Part shown: piece by piece, positions 34,307 to 42,316 of the stretch
How the letters are laid out: the number at the start of each line of letters is the position of its first letter
Numbering within the stretch: position 1 is the stretch's first letter
From: DATLXH01 sp035576005
Lineage (GTDB): Bacteria; Acidobacteriota; Thermoanaerobaculia; Gp7-AA8
Direction of reading: 5' to 3'
NCBI GenBank assembly: GCA_035576005.1
Contig: DATLXH010000091.1
Coordinates: 1 to 64,000 of the forward strand
Length of the DNA: 64,000 nt
The notes under the pieces: generated by a model
The model's database searches: none
Told to the model about the DNA's origin: nothing
Seen by the model: only the letters and a program-made list of their open reading frames with translations
Made by a program: the position numbers and the translations under genes

Positions 34307-34488
34307 AACCCGCATTTCTCACACTCCTTCGTGGCGAGGCGGCGGAGAGTGGCCTGGATGCGGGGCGCACGGCGATTTTGCGACGAAGGCATAGTCGACA
34401 CTATGTCAAGGAGCAAAATTGCCGTGCAACGAAGCAGACAGGCCGCTATCCGTCGTCTCGCGGCGAAGGAATGTGAGAAATGCGGGTT
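34307..34488 (-). repeat. 182-bp palindromic element, copy 2 (full, inverted)
   Basis: Exactly 182 bp, running from AACCCGCATTTCTCACACTC to AATGTGAGAAATGCGGGTT, but inverted relative to copy 1. The central dyad reads TTGACA-TAG-TGTCGA on the copy 1 strand, a single-sided change. It sits in the divergent gap between mgtE and hemQ and ends 36 bases before the hemQ ATG, so it may affect hemQ transcription. Confidence 0.92.
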
Positions 34489-34524
34489 AAGATCTCCCCC
34501 GTTTCACTTCAGGAGCGCGAGACC

Positions 34525-35262
34525 ATGACCACCACGATCCAACCGGAACCTGTCACCGATCAGAAAAAAGCGGCGCCGCTGGTAAGACAGTTCGTCAATT
34601 TTCTTTTCTTCCGCGTCGACCGCGCGGCTCTGCAGCTGCCGCAGGACGAACGCAACACGGCCAAGCGCGAGCTCATCGACGTGATCCAGTCATACAAGGA
34701 CCGGATGATGATCCTTCCGTACTCCACCGTCGGACTCAAGACCGGAGTCGATTTCATGCTGTGGCGCATCGGCTACGAGCTGGATCCGTTCCAGACCATG
34801 GCGGGAGACATACGCCGTACCCGACTCGGGGCTCACATCGACATGCCGGCGTCGTACCTCGCCATGACGAAGCACTCTCAATACGTCGATGAGCACGTTC
34901 ACGAGGGACAGGAAGGACGGAGACTCAAGATCGTCCCAGGGGAAAGGAAATATCTGTTCGTGTATCCCTTCGTAAAGACCAGAGACTGGTATCTGCTACC
35001 GATGACAGATCGCCAGAGAATCATGACCGAGCACATAGCGATCGGACACAAGTACCCGAAGATCAAGATCAACACAACTTACTCGTTTGGACTGGACGAT
35101 CAGGATTTCGTCGTTGCATTCGAGTCAGACTCTCCCGGCGACTTTCTTGACCTCGTGCAAGAGCTCAGGGAGACCGAGTCTTCAAGGTTCACACTCCGTG
35201 ACACTCCGATGTACACATGCGTCAGGAGCAGTTTTCCCGAGCTACTCGATCAGATTCTGTGA
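34525..35262 (+). CDS. hemQ: Coproheme decarboxylase HemQ (ChdC), chlorite dismutase family
   Basis: The last enzyme of the coproporphyrin-dependent haem pathway, converting coproheme to haem b. At 245 aa it has the family fold. Diagnostic stretches are NFLFFRVDRAALQLP at the N-terminus, the core YLFVYPFVKTRDWYLLP and MTDRQRIMTEHIAIGHKYP containing the axial histidine, then FVVAFESDSPGDFLDLV and the SSRFTLRDTPMYTC end. The distal arginine of true chlorite dismutases is not at the expected place, which favours HemQ. I chose the ATG at 34525 behind AGGAG. Other haem genes are not nearby. Confidence 0.85.
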   Translation: MTTTIQPEPVTDQKKAAPLVRQFVNFLFFRVDRAALQLPQDERNTAKRELIDVIQSYKDRMMILPYSTVGLKTGVDFMLWRIGYELDPFQTMAGDIRRTRLGAHIDMPASYLAMTKHSQYVDEHVHEGQEGRRLKIVPGERKYLFVYPFVKTRDWYLLPMTDRQRIMTEHIAIGHKYPKIKINTTYSFGLDDQDFVVAFESDSPGDFLDLVQELRETESSRFTLRDTPMYTCVRSSFPELLDQIL

Positions 35263-35343
35263 GCTCATCACATCTCGTTGGACGCACTAAAATGTCGTCA
35301 CATGGTTTCCAGTAACGATCTCCGACCATAGGACAGGACCCTG

Positions 35344-35748
35344 ATGACCACCAGCCAGCACTCGACTCTTATCTCGGAAGCACGTCAGGCTCGCGAAAAC
35401 GCCTCGGCACCTTTCTCGAAATTCAAGGTGGGAGCCGCGTTGCAGACTTCTGGCGGCAAGGTTTTCCACGGCTGCAACGTCGAAAATTGTTCTTATGGTC
35501 TCACCGTCTGCGCGGAGAGGGTGGCACTCCTCTCAGCACTGGCGGCCGGCGAGCGATCGTTCAGCGCCGTGGCAGTCATGACTCAAAGCGAGGAGCCTTC
35601 GACTCCGTGCGGCCCGTGCCGCCAGTTGCTGTGGGAGTACTGCGGTGACATTGACGTGATTCTCTCCAACCTCGCCGGTAAGACCACGGTCTACAAATTG
35701 TCCGAGCTTTTTCCGCACCCATTCGCGTTCAGTCTGGATGCGCCCTGA
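35344..35748 (+). CDS. cdd: Cytidine deaminase
   Basis: Pyrimidine salvage: cytidine and deoxycytidine to uridine and deoxyuridine. The 134-aa protein is the small tetrameric form. Zinc ligands and the catalytic Glu are in TVCAERVAL (C56, E58) and STPCGPCRQ (C89, C92). The substrate motif FSKFKVGAAL is at 25-34 and CNVENCSYG at 44-52. It is preceded by an 81-base gap after hemQ and has no ribosome binding site stronger than AGGA at 35332. Confidence 0.95.
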   Translation: MTTSQHSTLISEARQARENASAPFSKFKVGAALQTSGGKVFHGCNVENCSYGLTVCAERVALLSALAAGERSFSAVAVMTQSEEPSTPCGPCRQLLWEYCGDIDVILSNLAGKTTVYKLSELFPHPFAFSLDAP

Positions 35749-35823
35749 ACAGAACATCGCTCTCACTCTCTGACTCATGTCAGGGCCTTGAGGTCTACAG
35801 CAAGCCGCGGGATCGTCGTTGAT

Positions 35824-37254
35824 ATGAAGAGCTCCTCCACGAACAGCAGTGTCATCTCGAGTTCCCTCATCCTGGCAGCGCTTCTCCACATTTCATGCGC
35901 CACCAGCCCTTCCCCTCGCAGCTCAGGTGAGGTCATCGACACCCTGATCTCGAACGGCACGATCCTGACCATGGCTGGCCCAACCCTGGAGTCCGGGTCA
36001 GTCGCCATCCGAAATGGAGAGATCGTCGCCGTGGGGCCCTCGGCGGAGATTGATTTCCGTTTCAACGCGCGAACGGTGCTGGACGCGCGAGGGATGGCTG
36101 TCATGCCGGGCTTCGTGAATGCTCACTCGCACGTGCCCATGACCCTGTTCCGTGGAATCGCGGACGACAGAGATCTGATGGAATGGCTTACGAAATTCAT
36201 CTTCCCTGCCGAGGCGAAGAACGTTGATCGCGAATTCGTGAAATGGGGTACGCGGCTGGCAGCGGCCGAGATGATTCGCACCGGCACGACGACGTTCGCC
36301 GACATGTACTACTTCGAGGCGGACATTGCCCGCGAGGTCCGAGCGGCAGGCATGCGCGGAGTCCTTGGCGAAACTATGATCGACTTCCCCGCCCCCGACA
36401 ACAAGACGTGGATCGAGGCAGTAGCTTACGTGCGCCGATTTGTTGAAGAGTTCAAAGGTGATCCGTTGATCACCCCGGCACTTGCTCCGCACGCGCCGTT
36501 CACCGTGTCCAGAGAACACTTGAAGGAAGTACGCAGCCTCGCCACGGAGCTGGGAGTCCCCATCCTGATCCACGTCTCCGAGACCGCGGATGAGCTCAGG
36601 CAGGTCGCGGAACGCTCAGGCGGAATGACGCCCGGCCAGTACCTGGAATCGATCGGGTTCCTCGGCGAGGATGTCGTGGCCGCTCATGGAGTCTGGCTCA
36701 CTCCCGATGAGATAAAACTTTTCGCGAAACGCGGCACCAGCGTCGTTCACAACCCTGAGAGCAACATGATGCTGGCGTCGGGTGTCGCGCCGGTCATCGA
36801 GATGCGCTCCGCCGGGGTCAAGGTCGGGCTCGGGACTGACGGTCCGGCCGGCTCCAACAATAACCTCGACATGATCGAAGAGATGGCCAGTGCTGCCCGC
36901 CTTCATAAGATCACAAACAAAGATCCGAAGGCTCTCTCGGCGCGCGCTGTGTTAGAGATGGCAACAATCGGCGGGGCGCGGGCGTTGGGGCTCGACAAGC
37001 GGGTGGGAACGCTGGAAGTAGGCAAACGTGCCGATATCGCTGTCATCGACCTTCGCAAACCATCCATTCAGCCCGTCTACTCGGCCGAATCCGCGATCGT
37101 GTACGCAGCGTCGGGCGACGACGTTCATTCAACGATGGTCGACGGCAGGTTCCTCATGCGTGATCGCAAGCTTTTGACTCTGAATGTGCCCGAAGTCCTG
37201 GCAAAGGCCGAGGAGTATCGGGTCAGAATCAAGGCGAGTCTCAGTAGTCCGTAG
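35824..37254 (+). CDS. Exported amidohydrolase (MtaD/SAH-deaminase-like)
   Basis: A 476-aa metal-dependent hydrolase of the S-adenosylhomocysteine/5'-methylthioadenosine deaminase and chlorohydrolase (TrzN/AtzA) clade. Metal ligands appear in NAHSHVPMTLFRG, HAPFTVS, HVSETADE, AAHGVWLT and LGTDGPAGSNNNLDM. Unusually it opens with a hydrophobic segment ending in LLHISC, a possible lipoprotein signal; the position -3 residue is atypical. Cytoplasmic family members lack this, so an extracytoplasmic role on nucleosides or triazine-like compounds is possible. The ATG at 35824 is chosen for the signal; upstream frame is open by 12 codons. Confidence 0.82.
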   Translation: MKSSSTNSSVISSSLILAALLHISCATSPSPRSSGEVIDTLISNGTILTMAGPTLESGSVAIRNGEIVAVGPSAEIDFRFNARTVLDARGMAVMPGFVNAHSHVPMTLFRGIADDRDLMEWLTKFIFPAEAKNVDREFVKWGTRLAAAEMIRTGTTTFADMYYFEADIAREVRAAGMRGVLGETMIDFPAPDNKTWIEAVAYVRRFVEEFKGDPLITPALAPHAPFTVSREHLKEVRSLATELGVPILIHVSETADELRQVAERSGGMTPGQYLESIGFLGEDVVAAHGVWLTPDEIKLFAKRGTSVVHNPESNMMLASGVAPVIEMRSAGVKVGLGTDGPAGSNNNLDMIEEMASAARLHKITNKDPKALSARAVLEMATIGGARALGLDKRVGTLEVGKRADIAVIDLRKPSIQPVYSAESAIVYAASGDDVHSTMVDGRFLMRDRKLLTLNVPEVLAKAEEYRVRIKASLSSP

Positions 37255-37321
37255 CGAACACGGCGACCCGCAAGCCCGGTGTGGCGGCAGCGCGCTTGAT
37301 GCCGGATGGGAACAGCACGTC

Positions 37322-38512
37322 CTACAAAAGCACAGGTGACTCGTTCGGCTTTCCTTCGACGAAACGGCTCGGTCGTAGCGCGCGGGCGTCGAAGGACGAA
37401 CGGCCGTCCAGAATCATTTCCGCCAGGATCTGTCCAATGGCCGGCGAGTGCATAACACCGTGTCCCGAAGAACCGTTGGCAAGGAACAGGTTACTGCCTT
37501 CCTCCGACAATCCCAGGATCGCGTGATGATCGGGAGTCATCTCATAGAGCCCTGACCAGCCATCCTGCTTTCTCACGGGTACATTCGCCAGCCGCGGGAT
37601 TCTCTCTGCCGCGAGACGCACGACTTCAGCCAGCCATCGCCCGTCAGGATCGGCGTCAAACGGTTTTCCTCTCAGCATGACCGGCTCCGCAGACGGCGGC
37701 TGCGGAAGCAGAAGCAGAACGCGGCCATCCCGGACCCGGAGATGAAAACCGTCCACCGTGAAGATGGTCATCGGCATCGCCTCCGGAAGCAGATCCGTCG
37801 GAGCCGTGACGGCTACCTGCCGCCGCAAAGGTACGACTGGAAGAGCGATGCCAGCGAGTCTCGCAACATCGGCAGCCCAGGCCCCTGCAGCATTGACGAA
37901 GATGGACGCGGAAATCGCACCTTTGTTCGTAGTCAGCCCGGCAATGCGGCGGCTGCCATCGTCGATCTCGAACTGCTGGATCTCTTCTCCGAAACAGGTT
38001 CGCACTCCCATCCGTGACGCGTCATCGAGGTATCCTCGGAGGATCCCCATCGGCGAGAGAAATCCGTCGGTCGGGCAAAAGACTCCTCCAATCATCTCCG
38101 TTTCCGCAATAGCAGGATTGATTCGACGAACCTCGGATTCCTCGATGATTCTGGCTTCCACGAGGCCTGATAGCTGCTGTAAAGTGTTAGCTTCTGACAA
38201 TATGCGAAGCTCATCTTCGCTACCGGCAATGAAAAGGTACCCATCCTGACGGAAACCAGCGTCTCCGTGAGTCTCCTCGGTGAATCGGAGCAACTTCTCC
38301 CGCGAAAGGAGGGAGAGACGGACATTGACCTCCGAACCGAACTGCGCACGGAAGCCACCGGTCGCGCGAGCCGTGCTTCCTGCGCCTGCAGCGTCACCGC
38401 GATCCAGCACCAGCACGTTGGTGCAGCCACGTTGAGCGAGGTGCCAGGCGATGCTGGCGCCGATCACGCCCGCTCCAATGATCGCGACATCGGCGGTTCG
38501 ACGACCGGTCAC
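37322..38512 (-). CDS. FAD-dependent amine oxidase (sarcosine oxidase beta-like, DAO family)
   Basis: A 396-aa flavoprotein of the D-amino-acid oxidase/glycine oxidase family. The N-terminal dinucleotide fold is VAIIGAGVIGASIAWHLAQ, and ARATGGFRAQFGSEVN resembles the sarcosine oxidase beta subunit. The C-terminal GLYEMTPDHHAILG and LFLANGSSGHGVMHSPAIG blocks are typical. Alpha, gamma and delta subunits of heterotetrameric sarcosine oxidase are absent, so it probably works alone on a small secondary amine or amino acid. It is transcribed against the amidohydrolase, with stops 68 bases apart. No signal peptide is seen. Confidence 0.85.
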   Translation of the reverse strand: MTGRRTADVAIIGAGVIGASIAWHLAQRGCTNVLVLDRGDAAGAGSTARATGGFRAQFGSEVNVRLSLLSREKLLRFTEETHGDAGFRQDGYLFIAGSEDELRILSEANTLQQLSGLVEARIIEESEVRRINPAIAETEMIGGVFCPTDGFLSPMGILRGYLDDASRMGVRTCFGEEIQQFEIDDGSRRIAGLTTNKGAISASIFVNAAGAWAADVARLAGIALPVVPLRRQVAVTAPTDLLPEAMPMTIFTVDGFHLRVRDGRVLLLLPQPPSAEPVMLRGKPFDADPDGRWLAEVVRLAAERIPRLANVPVRKQDGWSGLYEMTPDHHAILGLSEEGSNLFLANGSSGHGVMHSPAIGQILAEMILDGRSSFDARALRPSRFVEGKPNESPVLL

Positions 38513-38760
38513 CGTGGATCCCGTTCGTTGAGCGACCGTTGTGGAAAACGCTTCATCGCCGTGATTCTAACCTCGCCGCACAGAGGCGACTTTGCTTCCT
38601 CTCCCGAGGGAAAGGGAAAGCACGAAACCTGCTGCGCTATCGGAACAGTGGCGGTCCTGTGGAATCTGGCGCGATCGAAGCTGCTTCTGATCGAAGCCGC
38701 AGCGGGTGCGCCTCTCGAGCACAAACCGCGGAAAATTCAATCGATCATCGGACTCTCAAG

Positions 38761-39570
38761 ATGAAACGCATTCTCCTGACAGTCGTAATCTCCCTGCTCT
38801 CTGCGGCGACGATCTCAGCTCACGACTTCTGGATCGAACCATCCACGTTCCATCCCCAGGTAGGATCGACGGTCCACGTCCGACTGAGAGTCGGGGAAAA
38901 CTACCTTGGAGATCTGGTTCCAAGAATCCCGGAGGCAAAGCTCGAAAAGTTCACTGCTGTCAGTGCTGCCGGCAGCGAGCAAATCGAAGGAATCGAGGGC
39001 AAGGACCCTGCCGGCTTTGTCGCCATCGAGAAACCGGGACTCCATTTGATCGGATATCAGAACAAACCTAACTTCGTGCAGCTGACTCCGGACAAGCTGG
39101 AAAAGTATTACTCAGAGGAAGGAATCGAGTTCATCCGCGACGAGCGGATGAGGCGTGGTGAGGCTTCGAAGCCATGGCGCGAGATTTTTTCGCGCTGCGC
39201 CAAGTCGCTGCTCTGGACAGGCAAAGGCTCTACCGCTGCCTGGAAGCACAGGTTCGGAATGCCGCTGGAACTCATCCCGGAGAAGAATCCGTACGTCATC
39301 GGCGCGAACTCAACACTTCCAATTCAATTGCTGCATCGCGGCAAGCCCCTCAAGGGAGCTCTCGTTGTAGCGATTCCCCGCTCACAGCCAAAGCAACGTC
39401 TGAGTGCGCGCTCAGGGAAAGATGGTCGCGTGAGCTTCAAACTGCCTCGAGGAGGAGAGTGGCTCATCAAAGCCGTCCACGTCGTGCGGGCACCTGTCGG
39501 AGCCGAAGGGGACTGGGAGAGCTTCTGGGCGTCACTCACATTCGATCTGGCGACATCGACAAAGAACTAG
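38761..39570 (+). CDS. DUF4198 periplasmic protein
   Basis: A 269-aa exported protein. The signal peptide is RILLTVVISLLSAATISA, then HDFWIEPSTFHPQVGSTVHV, the hallmark start of DUF4198 proteins. These are often encoded beside TonB receptors or nickel/cobalt transporters and are thought to bind metal; this is inferred. A Gly-rich, beta-strand-rich body follows, ending with a RVSFKLPRGGEWLIKAVHVV block. The next gene, HupE-like, starts four bases after the stop, so they form an operon. The frame is open well upstream, but only this ATG gives a signal peptide. Confidence 0.82.
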   Translation: MKRILLTVVISLLSAATISAHDFWIEPSTFHPQVGSTVHVRLRVGENYLGDLVPRIPEAKLEKFTAVSAAGSEQIEGIEGKDPAGFVAIEKPGLHLIGYQNKPNFVQLTPDKLEKYYSEEGIEFIRDERMRRGEASKPWREIFSRCAKSLLWTGKGSTAAWKHRFGMPLELIPEKNPYVIGANSTLPIQLLHRGKPLKGALVVAIPRSQPKQRLSARSGKDGRVSFKLPRGGEWLIKAVHVVRAPVGAEGDWESFWASLTFDLATSTKN

Positions 39571-39573
39571 TGA

Positions 39574-40713
39574 ATGCCTGATCCGACGCGAACCAACCTG
39601 GCCCTCGGCGCACGGCAGCTCCCCCTGGCGATCTTTCTCCTCACGAACTTCGCGATCATTTCTCAACTCCCGGCGCATGAAATCGGCTCGGCCCAGGTGA
39701 CTGCGAGCTTTTCGCAGGAACGAACCTACATTGTCGATCTGACGATCGATGCCTCCACGCTGCTCGCCCGTCTGGAAGATCTGGCAGGCGAAGACCGATC
39801 CTCGAACCTGAACGCCGTCGAGCTGGAAAAACGAATCACGCTGAAGACTCCTTTACTGCTCGAAAAAGCTCACGTTCAATTCGATGGAAAACGTGTTGCT
39901 CCACTCTTCGAGTACATCGCAGCGAGCTCGGATCACGTATCCGAGGGAGACGTCGTTGAGGCGGTGCTTCGGTTCTCGGGTCCAATCCCGGCAGGTGCGC
40001 AGAGCTTCAGCTGGAAGTACGACCTGTCCTACGGCTCTTATGCCTTGACGCTCCGAAACGAGCAGGATCCTCAACCTGTCCGGCAATGGGTCGAAGGCGA
40101 CGCGGTCAGCGTTCCCTTCCAGCTCGCCACAAAGACCCGTCCCCTTTCTCGAGCTCGGACCGCGAAGCTCTATCTCAAGCTGGGATTCACGCACATTATC
40201 CCGAAAGGCCTCGATCACATCCTCTTCGTGATCGGAATCTTTCTTCTCAGCACGCGACTGGGAGCTGTCCTGGCTCAGGTAACAGCATTCACCCTCGCTC
40301 ACTCCATCACGCTGGCTCTCACGATCTACGGAATCGTCTCGCTCTCACCTCAGATTGTGGAGCCGGCCATCGCGATCTCGATCGCATACATCGGAGTGGA
40401 AAACATCCTCACTCGCACGATGAGCCGGTGGCGTGTAGCGCTTGTCTTTGCTTTCGGTCTCCTGCATGGAATGGGTTTCGCCGGCGTCCTCAGTGAGCTC
40501 GGTCTGCCGCGCTCCGAATTCGTCACCGCGTTGATCTCTTTCAACGTCGGAGTCGAACTAGGCCAGCTCGCCGTCATCGCGCTTGCGTTTCTCCTGGTGG
40601 CATCGTGGGCCAGGAAGAAGCCATGGTACCGGGCACGCGTAGTCGTTCCCCTTTCGGTTCTCATTGCCCTCACAGGTGCTTACTGGACCGTCGCGCGCAT
40701 CCAGGGCCTCTAG
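39574..40713 (+). CDS. HupE/UreJ-like membrane protein with periplasmic domain
   Basis: A 379-aa protein in two parts. A leading hydrophobic segment and a beta-rich extracytoplasmic region (about 30-190, from ReAHEIGSAQVTASF-type start) precede about six membrane helices. The helices carry the HupE/UreJ histidines: GFTHIIPKGLDHILFVIG, FTLAHSITLAL and FGLLHGMGFAG. Such proteins are linked to nickel or cobalt uptake and hydrogenase or urease loci; none of these are in the window. Coupling to the DUF4198 gene supports metal handling. A truncated 182-bp element begins at the stop codon. Confidence 0.85.
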   Translation: MPDPTRTNLALGARQLPLAIFLLTNFAIISQLPAHEIGSAQVTASFSQERTYIVDLTIDASTLLARLEDLAGEDRSSNLNAVELEKRITLKTPLLLEKAHVQFDGKRVAPLFEYIAASSDHVSEGDVVEAVLRFSGPIPAGAQSFSWKYDLSYGSYALTLRNEQDPQPVRQWVEGDAVSVPFQLATKTRPLSRARTAKLYLKLGFTHIIPKGLDHILFVIGIFLLSTRLGAVLAQVTAFTLAHSITLALTIYGIVSLSPQIVEPAIAISIAYIGVENILTRTMSRWRVALVFAFGLLHGMGFAGVLSELGLPRSEFVTALISFNVGVELGQLAVIALAFLLVASWARKKPWYRARVVVPLSVLIALTGAYWTVARIQGL

Positions 40714-40822
40714 TCCGCATTTCTCACAGACCTTCGCCGCGAGGTGGCCGAGAGCGGCCTGGATGCGAGGCGCACGACGGTTTCGCGACGAGAGCATAGT
40801 TGACACTGTGTCGCGAGCAACC
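40714..40822 (-). repeat. 182-bp palindromic element, copy 3 (truncated)
   Basis: The first ~109 bp of the element, in the same orientation as copy 2: CGCATTTCTCACAGACC, the arm and the central dyad (TTGACA-CTG-TGTCGC). It ends after GAGCAA and is followed directly by a different palindromic family. It begins right at the HupE-like stop. Several substitutions show it is older than copies 1 and 4. Confidence 0.85.
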
Positions 40823-40828
40823 GGGGCG

Positions 40829-40978
40829 GGTGTAGGGACGCAGGGCCTGCGTCCGGCACCCAGACATTCGCATCAGGAATTCTGCATCCCGGCATGAACC
40901 CTCGTCCCAAGCGATGGCCGACAACAATCTTCTCGGTCAGGGACAGGGTACCGGACGCACGCCGTGCGTCCCTACGCT
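40829..40978. repeat. Inverted pair of TAGGGACGCAGGGCCTGCGT hairpins
   Basis: GGGTGTAGGGACGC..GCGTCCGGCACCC (40829-40861) and its inverted relative GGGTACCGGACGCA..TGCGTCCCTACGC (40946-40976) each fold on themselves and also pair with each other. About 85 bases of unrelated sequence lie between them. No gene is visible from 40714 to 41213. Confidence 0.75.
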
Positions 40979-41213
40979 CGCATCCTGTGCGCTCAAAGCG
41001 TTGCCGGGCAAGTTTTTTTTACACATCTGGCGTGGGCTGTCGACATTCAACCTGTCTAGTTGCAGATACTTACGCTTAACCCACGCTCGGGCCGTCTCCT
41101 TGAAACCTACCGTCAGCGAGGCTGATTCAGCAGACGAGTTTCTGGCTCTCTTCTGTCGAACGGTTCTCTCGAGTCCGCTATCGGACGCTGACCAAAGTGA
41201 GGAGACAATCGTG

Positions 41214-41810
41214 ATGAAAGAACGATCGCACAGTTCGGGATTTTCGCTCCCTGAGATTCTTACGGTAGTTGCCATTCTCGGCTCGTTTGTCGCGCTGGCT
41301 CTCCCCAACCTGCGCGCGATGACAAGCCTCAATGCGTTGAACGCCGCTACCGCGGAAATACGTGGCCTTTTTCACCTGGCCCGCTCGAAGGCCATCAGCA
41401 GGCAGCGAAATACCGCAATCAAGTTCGTTTCGGTGAACGGTCGCTGGACCTGGTCGCTGTATCAGGACGGCGACTGGGACGGAGTCCGCAATGACGACAT
41501 TGTCTCCAGAGTCGACCAGCGTCTCGCAGGCCCCCACGAGCTGCTGGGGGGAAGCCGGGAGATCCGGGTCGGCATCGCCTCTCCAGATCTGCCCGATCCT
41601 GACAGTGGTGAGAGGCTCGGCAGTTCGAGCCCCGTCAGGTTCAATCGATCGACCCTTTGCTCCTTCTCTCAAATCGGGAGCGGGACAGCGGGCTCGATCT
41701 TTCTCACAAACCTCAGGGGCGACGCGTATGTCGTGAGAGTCTTCGGGTCAACGGGCCGGATTCGGTCCATGCGATTCAACAACGCGCAGCGTCGTTGGGA
41801 GAGACGGTGA
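41214..41810 (+). CDS. FimT/GspH-like pseudopilin, solitary
   Basis: A 198-aa minor pilin: leader MKERSHSSG, then FSLPEILTVVAILGSFVALA with Glu at +5. The FimT/GspH body is evident (LNAATAEIRGLFHLARSKAI, RQRNTAIKF, then the VSVNGRWTWSLYQDGDWDG loop). GGAG is nine bases before the ATG, so I reject the 300-base upstream open frame. It stands alone between repeats, upstream of no other pilin, but faces the sigma-54 regulator gene convergently. It may be a moved or duplicated member of the minor-pilin set at 9455. Confidence 0.85.
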   Translation: MKERSHSSGFSLPEILTVVAILGSFVALALPNLRAMTSLNALNAATAEIRGLFHLARSKAISRQRNTAIKFVSVNGRWTWSLYQDGDWDGVRNDDIVSRVDQRLAGPHELLGGSREIRVGIASPDLPDPDSGERLGSSSPVRFNRSTLCSFSQIGSGTAGSIFLTNLRGDAYVVRVFGSTGRIRSMRFNNAQRRWERR

Positions 41811-41813
41811 GCG

Positions 41814-41995
41814 AGCCCGCATTTCTCACAGACCTTCGCCGCGAGACGACGGATAGCGGCCTGTCTGCTTCGTTGCACGCCAATTTCGCTCCTCGACATA
41901 GTGTCGACTATGCCTTCGTCGCAAAATCGCCGTGCGCCTCGCATCCAAGCCACTCTCCGCCGTCTCACGACGAAGGTCTGTGAGAAATGCGGGCT
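41814..41995 (+). repeat. 182-bp palindromic element, copy 4 (full)
   Basis: Exactly 182 bp from AGCCCGCATTTCTCACAGAC to TGTGAGAAATGCGGGCT, same orientation as copy 1. The central dyad is TCGACA-TAG-TGTCGA: both arms changed relative to copy 1, preserving pairing. The termini also differ by a matched change (AACCCGC..GCGGGTT in copy 1, AGCCCGC..GCGGGCT here). It starts three bases after the FimT-like stop. Confidence 0.93.
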
Positions 41996-42085
41996 CGCGG
42001 AGATTCGTCAGTCCGCGTACTTCGCTCTACCGTCCCGGCTCCTTCCCGCCGGGAGAAGCGGTTCCCTGAACGCGTCGGAATTTGC

Positions 42086-42316
42086 TCAGAGAACGTGAGG
42101 GAAGAGCCACCGTGCCTCGCGCAATTCCTCCTCCACGATCTGGTGATCCTCCCAGCTCTCCAGGTCCGGCAGTTCCCAGTTAGCCATCCACATCGGGTTT
42201 ACGTAAGGAAGCAGAGCAATCGCGTCAACTCGTCGGGTCACTCCGCGGTCGGTCAGTCTTCGATTTAGATGCGCGACGACGTCAGCGGCTGTCGGGATTC
42301 CGTCCTCGTCAGGCAT
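42086..42316 (-). CDS. Small hypothetical protein coupled to the sigma-54 regulator
   Basis: A 76-aa protein I do not recognise. It is acidic, contains many Trp and Pro residues (LPYVNPMWMANWELPDLESW), and has no signal or membrane helix. Its ATG immediately follows the regulator's TGA stop, so translation is probably coupled. Such close pairing suggests it belongs to the regulator's operon, for example as a small accessory factor. Function unknown. Confidence 0.7.
   Translation of the reverse strand: MPDEDGIPTAADVVAHLNRRLTDRGVTRRVDAIALLPYVNPMWMANWELPDLESWEDHQIVEEELREARWLFPHVL

Noticed and set aside
34331..34528. Recurrent small Arg-rich protein (with CEKCGL) from the 182-bp elements
   Set aside because: The same peptide can be read from several copies, but frames break at different places, there is no ribosome binding site and the conservation is explained by the DNA palindrome. 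A CxxC mini-protein was considered, but the deleted copy and the variable frame ends argue against it.
37322..38512. Heterotetrameric sarcosine oxidase beta subunit
   Set aside because: The other three subunits are missing nearby, so only a general FAD amine oxidase call is supported.
40914..41213. N-terminal 100-residue extension of the FimT-like protein
   Set aside because: It would place the class III signal in the middle of the protein and translate a palindromic repeat; a good ribosome binding site precedes the ATG at 41214.
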